From positions 1 through 64,000 of the forward strand of contig CAZMMX010000001.1 of NCBI GenBank assembly GCA_964567485.1: a stretch of 64,000 nt of DNA, in the 5' to 3' direction. The notes below the pieces were generated by a model. The model was not told where the DNA came from. It made no database searches and was given only the letters and a program-made list of their open reading frames with translations. The position numbers and the translations under genes were made by a program. Below are positions 5,626-14,585 of the stretch, piece after piece. This DNA is from UBA1413 sp964567485 (GTDB lineage Bacteria > Bacteroidota > Bacteroidia > Bacteroidales > Prolixibacteraceae). The stretch's first letter is position 1; the number at the start of each line of letters is the position of its first letter.

Positions 5626-8349
5626 TCAGAAGTTGTCATAAAAACTCCTCTGTTTGGAAACCTTCAGGTCCCTCAGCATCGATGACCGGGCATTCAGGGT
5701 AAAGCTGTAACTCTTCATCCTTCCGAAAGGCACAAAGTTGAGGGACATCTCCCAACAGTGCAAATCGCGGTGTACGCTGAAATTGGTGAAGGAAAAGGCC
5801 CTGGCCATGATATCGTAGTTGGTGTTCATGTTAAGCCGCCAGTTTTTCGTCATGTTCAGGCTTCCCCTCACGTTGACCGTTTGGGTGAACCTCCCCTTTT
5901 CGTTGGGGTTAAACCGGGAATAATTGAAGGTATAGTCAAACCCGAATTCCCAGGGAATATTGAAATCCATATAATCGCTGAATGCCCCGGGGAGCTCCTG
6001 CTGATTCTCAATGGCATCCCTGGCCTTCTCCGACTCCTTTTCTCCCTTCTTGGAGCTGAATTGCAAACCGAAGGAGAGGTTGGCATTGGTCAGCCGGCCC
6101 AGTTTGGCCAGCCCCTTGTTGTAATTCCAGGCATACCGGTTGATCTTTATCCCGTTCTTATCGGTCATGTAAGGATCGATCGTGGTGCCGAAATTGATCC
6201 CCACCCCCTGCACAGTCGTCCTTCCTCTGATGCTGATGGGTTGCAGGTTCATGGAGTCGGCGATCAGATTATAAGAAGTGGCCAGACTCAGATTGTCGAT
6301 CAGCTTTACCTTTTTGAAGGGATTGGTTCCCGTGGTGTCCTTCAAATCCTGCACCTTCATCTCCAGATTATTGTTGAGAGAAAAGGAGACATTCCCGGCG
6401 GCACCCCGCCCGGCATAACCGTAGATACCCCCGTCAAAAATGGTATAGTATTCCATCCTTCCCGTAGAATCGGTCTGCACCTGCTTCCAGAACCCGAATT
6501 TGGGATTTCCGAAATCGGGATTGTAGCTGAAACTGACCGACGGAGAAAGCTTATGCCTGATCCCTTTGACCCGTGATTTGGGATTCCGGGGAACGAACAT
6601 CCCGTAGATATTGGTAGAGGCACTCAAACTATAGGAATACTGATAGTTGCGCTTCAATCCCGTGATGGTGTCAGTCTTTATATGCGTCGGCCTTCCGTTA
6701 CGGTCATAAAAGGTCTGGTCAGGTTGATAACTCTTCTCCACATGGCTGAAATACCACTTTTCACTGTAGCTGAAACTCGGGCTCATATTGATGTGCTTGA
6801 AGAGATTGAAGCTCGGCAACGAGATGGGCAGGTTGTGCTGAATACCATTCTGCCAGTCGGTCAGAAAGTTCTTTTTCAGGATATCCTTTTCCTTGGCCGT
6901 AATGGTATTGCGCATGTTGGCAGAATAGCTGAAGCCGAACTGTTCATACCATTTGGCTGACCCTTTCCGGTTTTTGAATTTCAGGGGATAGATCTTGGAC
7001 ATGTTAAAGGTGAGCTCAGGCATCGAGAGGGTGAGCGATGAATCGGTGGAGTTCTGGGAATGGCGCATGTTGGCCGACATACTGAAGGGTGAATTTTCCC
7101 ACCGTTTGGTATAGGAGATGCTTGACGATTTCTGGGTGCGCAGGTAACTCTCGGCCGACAGGGAATTTTGCTTGTCGTAACCGCTGGTTGAGAAGTTGAC
7201 ATTTGCGCTGAAAGAGCGGTTGGGATTGGCCTTGGCATCCTGGCTGTGCGACCAGGTGACCTGGAATTGCGGCGACCGGGTATAGGTGTCGAGTCCCTTT
7301 TCACCGTAAACATTGACAGCATACCTGAAATCGAAACCTCCGCTGAAACGGTAGCGCATCCGGTAATTGGTGTGCAGCTTGGTCGCCCAGGAACCCCGTG
7401 AGTAAAGATCCCCCCTGGCCGAAACATCAAAATATTCATTCGCCGCCCAGTAATATCCCCCTTCACGCAGGAAAAAACCCCTGTTACCCTCTTCCCCGTA
7501 GGAGGGAACCAGAATTCCCGAGGAATACTTCGGCGAGTTGGGGAAATACCCAAAGGGAAGCACGGGGAAATAGATGGGAAAATCTTCCAGAACCATATAA
7601 GCCGGACCGGTGATGATTTTTTTGTTGGAGATCACCTTGGCTTTGGAGAGATGAACCCAAAAGTGGGGATGTTCGGCATCACAAGTGGTGTATTTTCCCT
7701 GCTTGAGGACGAACTCATCACGCGAGATCTTTTTGGTAAGGGCGCTGTGCACAAACCCCTCGCCCTGTTGGGTCACCACATCGGCAATGATGCCCTTCTG
7801 GGTTTGGAAATTATAGCGCAGGGTGCGGGATTCAAACTTGTCACTCCCCTCCTGAAAGATCGGTTTTCCCACCAGGGTTCCTGTGGAGTCGACCCTTCCC
7901 TCGGCATATATCTCCTTGGTTTCCAGGTCCAGGATCATATGATAGGCCGTCAGCTCTATGTCCATGTAATTGATTTTGGCATCGCCGTAGAGGTAAACCT
8001 TTTGTCCGTCAAAGGCGACGATGATGGAATCAGTGGCCACATAATCAATGGGAGCCTCCAGGACCACCTTTTCGGTGCTGTCGGCGGCCAGGGAATCGGC
8101 GGCCACGGAATCGGCGGGGGCCGCAAACCCGGCTCCGGAGGGCAGAAGCCGCAGGGTATCGTCAGAACGCAACGATTCCTTCACCGGGGAAACCCAGCGG
8201 TCTTGGACCATCATCAGCCTCAATGCTGTGTCAGGACGCACCTCTCCGCTTCTGCGCTGCTGCGACAGAGTATCCGGGAGTACCCGGCCAACCGACATAA
8301 GGGATGCCAGGGCCAGCAAATATGTAATAAGAAGTCTCTTCAATACCAT
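5626..8349 (-). CDS. lptD: LptD-like outer-membrane LPS assembly protein
   Basis: About 907 residues. The start at 8349 (MVLKRLLITYLLALASLMSVG, a signal peptide) is preferred over the longer frame from 8388 because the promoter -7 box overlaps the upstream region. An OstA/LptA-like periplasmic domain follows (about 70-250: YVATDSIIVAFDGQKVYLYGDAKINYMD, then VDSTGTLVGKPIFQEG and CDAEHPHFWVHLSKAKVI). The remaining 600 residues are beta-barrel-like, rich in alternating aromatic and serine residues. Bacteroidota LptD homologues have this organisation; the protein would insert lipopolysaccharide into the outer leaflet. It is divergent from the amidase gene, with about 130 bp between the two starts. 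The exact start is the main uncertainty; family assignment rests on the OstA part. Confidence 0.85.
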   Translation of the reverse strand: MVLKRLLITYLLALASLMSVGRVLPDTLSQQRRSGEVRPDTALRLMMVQDRWVSPVKESLRSDDTLRLLPSGAGFAAPADSVAADSLAADSTEKVVLEAPIDYVATDSIIVAFDGQKVYLYGDAKINYMDIELTAYHMILDLETKEIYAEGRVDSTGTLVGKPIFQEGSDKFESRTLRYNFQTQKGIIADVVTQQGEGFVHSALTKKISRDEFVLKQGKYTTCDAEHPHFWVHLSKAKVISNKKIITGPAYMVLEDFPIYFPVLPFGYFPNSPKYSSGILVPSYGEEGNRGFFLREGGYYWAANEYFDVSARGDLYSRGSWATKLHTNYRMRYRFSGGFDFRYAVNVYGEKGLDTYTRSPQFQVTWSHSQDAKANPNRSFSANVNFSTSGYDKQNSLSAESYLRTQKSSSISYTKRWENSPFSMSANMRHSQNSTDSSLTLSMPELTFNMSKIYPLKFKNRKGSAKWYEQFGFSYSANMRNTITAKEKDILKKNFLTDWQNGIQHNLPISLPSFNLFKHINMSPSFSYSEKWYFSHVEKSYQPDQTFYDRNGRPTHIKTDTITGLKRNYQYSYSLSASTNIYGMFVPRNPKSRVKGIRHKLSPSVSFSYNPDFGNPKFGFWKQVQTDSTGRMEYYTIFDGGIYGYAGRGAAGNVSFSLNNNLEMKVQDLKDTTGTNPFKKVKLIDNLSLATSYNLIADSMNLQPISIRGRTTVQGVGINFGTTIDPYMTDKNGIKINRYAWNYNKGLAKLGRLTNANLSFGLQFSSKKGEKESEKARDAIENQQELPGAFSDYMDFNIPWEFGFDYTFNYSRFNPNEKGRFTQTVNVRGSLNMTKNWRLNMNTNYDIMARAFSFTNFSVHRDLHCWEMSLNFVPFGRMKSYSFTLNARSSMLRDLKVSKQRSFYDNF

Positions 8350-8385
8350 CCGGAATTTCCCGCTACCGGCGCGGCCCGTGGTGTG

Positions 8386-8393
8386 CAAAAATA
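8386..8393 (-). promoter_or_regulatory. Bacteroidota -7 box for lptD
   Basis: TATTTTTG on the minus strand followed by CAC. It places the transcript start near 8379 and supports the translation start at 8349. Confidence 0.65.
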
Positions 8394-8446
8394 TAAATAA
8401 GGCTATTATATCTGAGCCGCCAAACGTGAAATTATACTAATAATTC

Positions 8447-8454
8447 TAATTTTG
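8447..8454 (+). promoter_or_regulatory. Bacteroidota -7 box for the amidase gene
   Basis: TAATTTTG, 29 bp before the ATG at 8483. It matches TAnnTTTG. Confidence 0.55.
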
Positions 8455-8482
8455 CCGTTATCAGGAATAAAAACAGGGAAAA

Positions 8483-9730
8483 GTGAGACCAACAGATACC
8501 AGAAGAATCAGCATAATGTTTTTATGCCTTTTATGGTTTGCCACAACAGCAGGAGCGCAAACCCTGAATGGGGGCAGGGAACTGAAAACAGTTGTGATAG
8601 ACCCCGGACACGGGGGCAACGACCCGGGAGCCGTTTCTGCAGGGATCAGGGAAAAGGACATTGTCCTCGATGTCAGCCTCCGTCTGGGAAAGATGATCAG
8701 CAATGCCTATCCCGGGGTCAACGTGATCTATACCCGGTCAAAGGATGTTTTCATTCCCCTCCACACCCGGGCCTCGGTGGCCGTTAAAAACAAAGCCGAC
8801 TTGTTTATCTCCTTACACGCCAACTGGGTCTCCCAAACCTCGGTAAGAGGAACTGAAACCTTCACCCTGGGACTCCACCGCAGCCAGGATAACCTCGAAG
8901 TGGCTAAAAAGGAAAACTCGGTCATTCTCCTCGAAGAGGATTACTCTACCAATTACGAAGGGTTCAACCCCAATGAGACCGAATCGTACATCATGTTTGA
9001 AAACATGCAGTCGGAATACCAATCCCAGAGCATTTCCCTGGCAGCCCACATCCAGGATAAGTTCACCGGCACCCTGAAACTCCCCGACCGTGGCGTCAAG
9101 CAGGCGGGTTTTCTGGTCCTCAGACAAATCACCATGCCCGGGGTGCTGGTGGAAATAGGCTTCATAAGTAACCCCACGGAAAGGAAATTCCTCACCTCGG
9201 AGACCGGAAAATCCAAGGTAGCCACATCGCTTTTCCAGGCCTTCAGCGCCTATAAGAAGGAGATCGACAGCAAAAGCCAGTTTACCATGGCGGGGGAGGA
9301 AGAGCATGATACCCCCAAGACGGGGAGGACAGAAACTGAAACCCCCAAAGAGGGAAACAGCGCCCAAGGAACTCCCCCACCAGCACCGAAGGAAAACCAC
9401 ACTCCCATCCCGGCAGCAGGGAACGCCTCTTCTGCCTTGGTGAAAGCCGGAAAAAAAGAGGGGAGCAGCAACAGCCCAGCCACCTGGTATGCCGTACAAG
9501 TGGGCGCCGTGGGCAAAGAAGTGGCCCCTACCCCGGCCAACTTCAGGGGCGAGAAAAATATCTATAAAGTCAGGATCGCCCCCTTCTATAAGTACTACTC
9601 GGGGAAATACGACACTCTGTCCAAAGCCATAGCTGAAAAAAAACGCCTTTCGGGGAAATTCCCCCAGGCTTTTGTCGTCATTTTTGAAAATGGGGTGCCC
9701 CGGCCTCTGTCGAAAAGTGAGCTTCCCTGA
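8483..9730 (+). CDS. N-acetylmuramoyl-L-alanine amidase with SPOR domain
   Basis: A 415-residue secreted peptidoglycan hydrolase of the Amidase_3 (AmiC) family. Signal peptide 1-25. Zinc ligands are visible as H43 (DPGHGG), E57 (IREKD) and H112 (SLHAN), with the catalytic Glu in VLVEIGFISNPTE near 228. A Pro/Thr/Lys-rich linker (about 260-330) separates the catalytic domain from a C-terminal SPOR-like domain (WYAVQVGAVGK to SGKFPQAFVVIFENG) that would bind denuded septal glycan. It therefore probably cleaves septal peptidoglycan during cell separation. It is followed 47 bp later by the MCE gene, with which it is likely co-transcribed; this amidase-MCE order is common in Bacteroidota as far as I recall. 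The linker composition is unusual but not suspicious. Confidence 0.92.
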   Translation: MRPTDTRRISIMFLCLLWFATTAGAQTLNGGRELKTVVIDPGHGGNDPGAVSAGIREKDIVLDVSLRLGKMISNAYPGVNVIYTRSKDVFIPLHTRASVAVKNKADLFISLHANWVSQTSVRGTETFTLGLHRSQDNLEVAKKENSVILLEEDYSTNYEGFNPNETESYIMFENMQSEYQSQSISLAAHIQDKFTGTLKLPDRGVKQAGFLVLRQITMPGVLVEIGFISNPTERKFLTSETGKSKVATSLFQAFSAYKKEIDSKSQFTMAGEEEHDTPKTGRTETETPKEGNSAQGTPPPAPKENHTPIPAAGNASSALVKAGKKEGSSNSPATWYAVQVGAVGKEVAPTPANFRGEKNIYKVRIAPFYKYYSGKYDTLSKAIAEKKRLSGKFPQAFVVIFENGVPRPLSKSELP

Positions 9731-9777
9731 ACCTCTTTTCCCCGGTTTTGAATACCTTTACACCAAAATATGCGGTG

Positions 9778-11037
9778 ATGAAGATTTCGAAATATGCCAG
9801 ACTGGGTATTCTGATGGTATTTTCTCTGACCGCCCTGGTATGGGGGTTGAGTTACCTGAAAGGTCATGACTTTTTCAAACCAGTGGAGTACTACCACACG
9901 CGTTACGAAAGAATCGACGGTTTGCTCGAGTCGAGTCCCGTGACTTTTAACGGGTACCGGGTGGGAAATGTAAAAAAGATCAAATTTGCCGAAGACCATA
10001 GCGGAGATTTGGTGGTCACCTTTATGCTCGACAAAAATTTCAGGATTCCCCTCAACTCGGTAGCCCGCATCGTCAGCAGTGACATCATGGGCACCCGTTC
10101 GGTGAAACTCAACTTCAGCGATGAAAAAGCCTTTTATGCCACTGGAGATACCATTCCCGGAGAAATCGAAAGTGACCTGAAGGAACAGGTGAGTCTCCAG
10201 GTGCTTCCCCTGAAAAATAAGGCAGAAGAACTCCTGTCGACCCTCGATTCAGCCATCACCGTCCTCACCGTTATCTTCAACGAAGACGCCCGCGAAAACC
10301 TCTCAGAAAGTTTTGCCAACATTAACCGCACCATCTACAACCTGGAAAAGACATCGGCCGACCTTCAGGAGCTGATGTCAGATGAAAAAGGGAATGTCAG
10401 CGGACTGATCCGTAACATGGAGGGTTTCAGCGGGGCACTGAACGACAACTCCGAAAGGTTTACCAACATCGTTTCAAAACTCTCCCAGTTCTCCGACACC
10501 CTGGCAGCCCAACCCCTGGGTCCGGTCCTGTCCGACATATCGGCTGCCGTAAACTCCCTGGAGGGAATCCTGGGAAAAGCCAATTCCGACCAAAGCAGCG
10601 CAGGTCTGCTGCTGAACGACGACCAGCTCTATAACAACCTCACCGGACTGACCGCCAACCTGGAACAGCTGTTATCCGACATCCGCACCAACCCCAAGCG
10701 GTATCTCCACTTTTCAGCCATTAACATGGGAAAGGAGGTTTACGTCACCCCAGGCGCCGCACAACAGGAAGGGAACAACATCCTGTTTAAGGTGCACCTC
10801 CTCACCACCGGAGAGCCCCTCTCTGCGGAATCGCCCCTTTTCGCGGAATTCGATGACGTACAGGTCGGAGAAGAAAATGGAACCTACACGTACCTGGCAG
10901 GAAATTATAGGAACTATGACGAGGCTGAAAAAATAATGGTCATCGCCCAGCGCAGTTTTCCCGATGCCACCATCGTCGCTTTCAGGGACGGCAAAAGCAT
11001 ACGTCTTGATAAAGCTCTCCGTCTTTTGAAGAAATAA
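9778..11037 (+). CDS. mlaD: MlaD/MCE-family lipid-transport protein
   Basis: About 419 residues from ATG 9778; an upstream TTG at 9748 would add ten residues with no family support. One N-terminal membrane segment (ARLGILMVFSLTALVWGLSY) anchors the protein. An MCE domain follows (about 35-115), with GYRVGNVKKIKF and SDIMGTRSVKLNF, typical of MlaD substrate-binding subunits. A long helical region (150-310) probably forms the tube or coiled coil seen in larger MCE proteins. The C-terminal part (from about 325, MGKEVYVTPGAAQQEGNNILFKVHLL) is SPOR-like in pattern, with one repeat ending IVAFRDGKSIRL. The expected role is shuttling phospholipid between inner and outer membrane with MlaE/MlaF partners, which are not encoded in this window. 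Confidence 0.85.
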   Translation: MKISKYARLGILMVFSLTALVWGLSYLKGHDFFKPVEYYHTRYERIDGLLESSPVTFNGYRVGNVKKIKFAEDHSGDLVVTFMLDKNFRIPLNSVARIVSSDIMGTRSVKLNFSDEKAFYATGDTIPGEIESDLKEQVSLQVLPLKNKAEELLSTLDSAITVLTVIFNEDARENLSESFANINRTIYNLEKTSADLQELMSDEKGNVSGLIRNMEGFSGALNDNSERFTNIVSKLSQFSDTLAAQPLGPVLSDISAAVNSLEGILGKANSDQSSAGLLLNDDQLYNNLTGLTANLEQLLSDIRTNPKRYLHFSAINMGKEVYVTPGAAQQEGNNILFKVHLLTTGEPLSAESPLFAEFDDVQVGEENGTYTYLAGNYRNYDEAEKIMVIAQRSFPDATIVAFRDGKSIRLDKALRLLKK

Positions 11038-11249
11038 GCAGCCTCCGGTGAATAACAGCAACACTATTCACCCGGTGACCCTACCGCCCCCGACCTGATA
11101 TCTGATTACTAATCAAAAGTTTATTACAACATAACTGATTATAAGCATGTTACAACACATGTATATTTTTATGTTTTTAAGGCATTGATAGATAAACCCA
11201 TATACACTTTTCGTAAAAATCAAGCATGAAACTATTTTTTTATTACTTT

Positions 11250-11258
11250 TTTTTCACA
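11250..11258 (+). other. Single DnaA-box-like 9-mer before dnaA
   Basis: TTTTTCACA fits TTWTNCACA. It lies in the AT-rich 288-bp gap before dnaA (11038-11325), which otherwise contains no gene. No cluster of boxes is visible, so this is at most an autoregulatory site and not evidence for an origin. Confidence 0.3.
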
Positions 11259-11325
11259 AATTTTGTTTCGGAAATGATTTTTGGGTAATTTGTTTTGTTA
11301 AATAAGATAATCCTGCTATCCTATT

Positions 11326-12753
11326 ATGAATAATGAGCATTGGGCTGCATGGGATAATTGTCTGCGTATTATAAGGGACAATGTTCCGGCAGGCAGTTTT
11401 AAGACATGGTTTGAACCGATCGTTCCGGTCAGGTTGGAGGAAAAGATATTGACCATACAGGTGCCCAGCGCATTTTTCTATGAATATCTCGAAGAACAGT
11501 TTATTGACATTCTCCGCAAGACCCTCCGTATGGTTCTGGGAACAGGAGCGAAGCTTGAATACAACGTGGTCATGGGGAACAACCAGGCAGAGACCCCCTA
11601 CACGGTGAAATACCCCACCAATAACAACAACCGGATTCAGAACAACCCCCTCACGATTCCTATCAGCAGCGAAGAAAAGTCAGCCATAAAAAATCCGTTC
11701 ATCATTCCGGGAATTCAGAAGCTGCAGATCGACCCTCAGCTGAAACCCGAGAATACCTTTGAGAATTTTGTTGAAGGAGAGTGCAACCGGCTGGCGCGCA
11801 GTGCCGGTTACGCCGTTGCGCAAAATCCCGGAGGAACCGCCTTCAATCCCCTGATGATATTCGGGTCCTCAGGATTGGGAAAGACCCACCTGGCCCAGGC
11901 CATCGGCATCGAAGCCAAGGAACGCTTTCCCGACAAGGTGGTCCTTTATGTCAATGCCAACAAGTTCCAGACCCAATTTACCGAATCAACGCGCAACAAC
12001 AACAGAAACGACTTCCTGAATTTTTACCAAATGATAGACATCCTCATCCTTGATGATGTCCATGAATTCGCCGGCAAAGAGAAGACCCAGGAAACCTTCT
12101 TTCACATATTCAACCATCTTCACCAAACCGGAAGACAGCTGATACTCACCTCCGACAAGCCTCCCATCGAACTTAAGGGGATGGAACAACGCCTTCTTTC
12201 ACGCTTCAAGTGGGGACTGACGGCCGACCTGACCGTTCCCGACTTCGAAACCCGTATGGAAATCCTCAGAAAAAAAGCCTACAAAGACGGTATTGTCCTG
12301 AGTATCGAGGTAATGGAGTATATTGCATCCCATATTACCAACAACATCAGAGAACTCGAGGGGGCTTTGGTCTCCCTGCTCGCCCAGTCGATGCTCAACA
12401 AAAAGGAGATCACCCTGGAACTGGCCAGTAAACTGGTCAACAAACTGGTAAAAAACTCAAAAAGGGAGCTCTCCATCGAATACATCTCCAAGGTAGTTTG
12501 CGACTACTTTAATATTCCCGTCGACTCTCTGCAGGCCAAAACCCGCAAGCGCGAGATCGTCCAGGCCCGCCAGATCACCATGTACTTTTCCAAGAACATG
12601 ACCAAATACTCCCTGGCCAGCATCGGAGCACAAATCGGCAACAAAGACCACGCCACTGTCCTCCATGCCTGCAAAACCGTCAACAACCTTAAAGAAACAG
12701 ACAAGAACTTCAGGGTTTATGTTGACGAGATTGAGAAAAAACTCAAGATGTAG
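11326..12753 (+). CDS. dnaA: Chromosomal replication initiator DnaA
   Basis: A 475-residue replication initiator. Domain I (1-85) contains WDNCLRIIRDNVPAGSFKTWFEPI, the partner-binding surface. Domain II is a short Asn-rich linker. The AAA+ domain III has Walker A GSSGLGKTH at about 181-189, Walker B ILILDDVHEF, and the LSRFKWGL box that in DnaA proteins holds the Arg finger. Domain IV carries the DnaA signature IGNKDHATVLHACKTV, which reads the DnaA box. It binds DnaA boxes and melts the origin. The start ATG at 11326 matches the usual N-terminus. Upstream is a long AT-rich gap; downstream the YigZ-family gene begins 5 bp after the stop. Length and motifs are all as expected. Confidence 0.97.
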   Translation: MNNEHWAAWDNCLRIIRDNVPAGSFKTWFEPIVPVRLEEKILTIQVPSAFFYEYLEEQFIDILRKTLRMVLGTGAKLEYNVVMGNNQAETPYTVKYPTNNNNRIQNNPLTIPISSEEKSAIKNPFIIPGIQKLQIDPQLKPENTFENFVEGECNRLARSAGYAVAQNPGGTAFNPLMIFGSSGLGKTHLAQAIGIEAKERFPDKVVLYVNANKFQTQFTESTRNNNRNDFLNFYQMIDILILDDVHEFAGKEKTQETFFHIFNHLHQTGRQLILTSDKPPIELKGMEQRLLSRFKWGLTADLTVPDFETRMEILRKKAYKDGIVLSIEVMEYIASHITNNIRELEGALVSLLAQSMLNKKEITLELASKLVNKLVKNSKRELSIEYISKVVCDYFNIPVDSLQAKTRKREIVQARQITMYFSKNMTKYSLASIGAQIGNKDHATVLHACKTVNNLKETDKNFRVYVDEIEKKLKM

Positions 12754-12758
12754 CCGGG

Positions 12759-13376
12759 TTGGCCAGCGACACCTATATCACGGTCACCGCCCCTGCCGAA
12801 GGCTTTTTCAAGGACAAGGGAAGCCGCTTTCTCTCCTTTCTCTACCCGGTTTCCCGGGAAGAGGAAATCCGTGAAATCCTGCAAAATATCAAAAAGGAGC
12901 ATTACAACGCCCGTCATCACTGTTATGCCTGGCGGCTCGGAAAGGAAGAGATCCGTTTCAGGGCCAACGATGACGGTGAGCCCTCCTCAACCGCGGGAAA
13001 ACCGATCCTGGGACAACTCACCAGCCACGACCTCACCGATGTCCTGTGCGTGGTGGTACGCTATTTCGGGGGCACCCTTCTGGGAACGAGCGGACTGATC
13101 AATGCTTACCGGGAGGCTGCCGCCGACGCTATCCGAAACAGCACCCCCGAAACCCGCCTGGTCAAAACTACCTTTCTGCTTAAATTCTCATATGCCGAAA
13201 TGAACAGTGTGATGCAAATCCTCAAAAACGAAAACCTCACACCCGACGATATGCAGCTCACCGAAAGATGTGAGATTACCCTTTCGGTCCGAAAATCGGA
13301 AGCCGTCAGGGTGAACAGTATGCTCTCCTCCATATATGGGGTGAAGGTCACCCCCGTCCCCGATGTTGATAACTAA
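12759..13376 (+). CDS. YigZ/IMPACT-family protein
   Basis: A 205-residue member of the UPF0029/YigZ family. The N-terminal domain has KGSRFLSFLYPV, HHCYAWRLG, and the family hallmark DDGEPSSTAGKPIL followed by VVVRYFGGTLLGTSGLINAYREAA. The C-terminal ferredoxin-like UPF0029 fold covers about 135-205 (FLLKFSYAEMNSVMQIL). Relatives include the eukaryotic translational regulator IMPACT; the bacterial function is unsettled, possibly nucleic-acid or ribosome binding. The start is a TTG at 12759, five bases after the dnaA stop; an in-frame TGA at 12732-12734 closes the frame upstream and no ATG or GTG lies between. It is therefore probably co-transcribed with dnaA. Confidence 0.88.
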   Translation: MASDTYITVTAPAEGFFKDKGSRFLSFLYPVSREEEIREILQNIKKEHYNARHHCYAWRLGKEEIRFRANDDGEPSSTAGKPILGQLTSHDLTDVLCVVVRYFGGTLLGTSGLINAYREAAADAIRNSTPETRLVKTTFLLKFSYAEMNSVMQILKNENLTPDDMQLTERCEITLSVRKSEAVRVNSMLSSIYGVKVTPVPDVDN

Positions 13377-13421
13377 ATAAAAATTCCCATCCTCAACTGT
13401 TCATCGAAATCCCGGGGTGAC

Positions 13422-13429
13422 TATTTTTG
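13422..13429 (+). promoter_or_regulatory. Bacteroidota -7 box for the pyrBI leader
   Basis: TATTTTTG followed by CAC, placing the transcript start near 13436. This gives a leader of about 230 nt before pyrB. Confidence 0.65.
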
Positions 13430-13433
13430 CACT

Positions 13434-13661
13434 ATGAGAAATGCACCAGCAGCGGGGATTTTTCCAGTCTCAGGCTTCAACCTCAGCCTGCCGGGAAATC
13501 CGTTTCCGGGCGGGTTGCACAGCTTTCCGGAGAAGCTTGACCATCAGTCCACTATCCGGAATTTCTCCCGTCAAAGAGGAAAAACCAGCATCCCTACCAG
13601 GAGTGCTGGTTTTTTTTTGCCACCTGCACCAAGTTTTAACAACATCTTAAATAAATCATAA
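13434..13661 (+). CDS. Possible pyrB leader peptide
   Basis: A 75-codon frame beginning with ATG just after the predicted transcript start and reading straight through the intrinsic terminator hairpin. It stops at 13661, seven bases before the pyrB ATG. The predicted peptide (MRNAPAAGIFPVSGFNLSL...) resembles no family and is Pro/Ser-rich, and a second frame (13441-13650) is open over the same stretch, so open frames here are weak evidence. Its geometry does resemble the E. coli pyrBI leader, where translation through the attenuator couples pyrimidine supply to termination. Treated as a candidate regulatory leader peptide only. Confidence 0.3.
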   Translation: MRNAPAAGIFPVSGFNLSLPGNPFPGGLHSFPEKLDHQSTIRNFSRQRGKTSIPTRSAGFFLPPAPSFNNILNKS

Positions 13662-13668
13662 GAGACCT
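13436..13668 (+). promoter_or_regulatory. Structured pyrBI leader with attenuator
   Basis: The leader contains successive inverted repeats: CAGGCT/AGCCTG (13471-13476 / 13485-13490), CCGGGAAA/TTTCCGG (13491-13498 / 13503-13509), AGCTT/AAGCT (13521-13525 / 13533-13537), then the terminator. ACCAGCA, the terminator's left arm, also occurs at 13445-13451 and could pair with the right arm instead. The arrangement suggests transcription attenuation of pyrBI; the signal is unknown. Confidence 0.5.
13581..13618 (+). terminator. Intrinsic terminator in the pyrBI leader (attenuator)
   Basis: ACCAGCA (13584-13590) and TGCTGGT (13604-13610) form a stem flanked by A4 and followed by a T-run to 13618. 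It lies 50 bp upstream of pyrB, so it must be bypassed for pyrB expression from the upstream promoter. Confidence 0.8.
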
Positions 13669-14577
13669 ATGAAGAAAGACCTGATTTCCATCACCGATTA
13701 CACCAAGGAGGAGTACCTCAGGATCATGGACCTGGCGGCTGATTTTGAGAAGGAACCCAACCAGGAGTTACTGAAGGGGAAGGTTGTGGCGTCGCTTTTT
13801 TTTGAGCCCTCGACACGTACACGCCTCAGCTTCGAAACAGCCATCTCCCGTTTGGGAGGCCGCATTATCGGATTTGCCGATTCCGGCAGTTCCAGCGTCA
13901 CCAAGGGAGAGTCTCTCCATGACACCATCAGAATGGTTTCCAACTATGCCGATCTGATCGTCATGCGACATCCCCTGGAAGGGGCAGCCCGCTATGCCGC
14001 CGAAGTCTCGGAAGTCCCCGTGATCAACGCCGGCGACGGCGCCAACCAGCACCCCACCCAGACCCTCCTCGACATGTATTCCATTCTGAAAACGCAGGGA
14101 ACCCTCGACAACCTCAACATCTTTATGGTGGGAGACCTCAAATATGGACGAACCGTCCACTCCCTGCTGATGGCCATGTCGGTGTTTGATAATCCCGTTT
14201 TCAACTTTATTGCTCCCGATGAACTGCTGATGCCCGAAGAGTATAAGATGCACCTGCACGAAAAAGGGATCAAGTATTACGAACACCGGGAATTCACCGA
14301 TATCATCACCGCTGCCGACATCATTTACATGACACGGGTCCAGAAAGAGCGTTTCTCTGACCCCATCGAGTATGAGAAGGTGAAAAACGTATATATCCTC
14401 AGGGAGAAGATGCTGAAAAACACCAAGCCCAACGTCAGGGTGCTCCATCCCCTGCCCCGGGTCAACGAAATCCATACCGACGTCGACAAAAGCGAAAAGG
14501 CCTATTATTTCGAGCAGGCGCTTAACGGGGTTTTCACCCGCGAGGCCATCATTGCCCACACCTTAAACCTTAAGTAA
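13669..14577 (+). CDS. pyrB: Aspartate carbamoyltransferase, catalytic chain
   Basis: A 302-residue enzyme that joins carbamoyl phosphate and aspartate to give N-carbamoylaspartate, the committed step of de novo pyrimidine synthesis. The carbamoyl-phosphate loop STRTR is at 48-52 in FFEPSTRTRLSFE. HPTQTLLD, the second signature, is near 132. The aspartate-binding region VHPLPRVNEIHTDVD near 265 is intact. Length equals that of the E. coli-type catalytic chain (about 300-310). It is followed 8 bp later by the regulatory chain gene, so a dodecameric, allosterically controlled holoenzyme is expected. Expression is probably governed by the upstream leader terminator. Confidence 0.97.
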   Translation: MKKDLISITDYTKEEYLRIMDLAADFEKEPNQELLKGKVVASLFFEPSTRTRLSFETAISRLGGRIIGFADSGSSSVTKGESLHDTIRMVSNYADLIVMRHPLEGAARYAAEVSEVPVINAGDGANQHPTQTLLDMYSILKTQGTLDNLNIFMVGDLKYGRTVHSLLMAMSVFDNPVFNFIAPDELLMPEEYKMHLHEKGIKYYEHREFTDIITAADIIYMTRVQKERFSDPIEYEKVKNVYILREKMLKNTKPNVRVLHPLPRVNEIHTDVDKSEKAYYFEQALNGVFTREAIIAHTLNLK

Positions 14578-14585
14578 TCATATCC

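Noticed and set aside
5421..5639. 72-codon minus-strand frame overlapping the end of lptD
   Set aside because: No family resemblance, no promoter, and it overlaps an open frame on the other strand.
5758..6576. 272-codon plus-strand frame inside lptD
   Set aside because: Antisense shadow of the beta-barrel region; its composition is biased and it matches no family.
11038..11325. Possible replication origin in the AT-rich gap before dnaA
   Set aside because: Only one weak DnaA-box-like 9-mer is visible and there is no repeat cluster or rpmH/dnaN-type neighbourhood.
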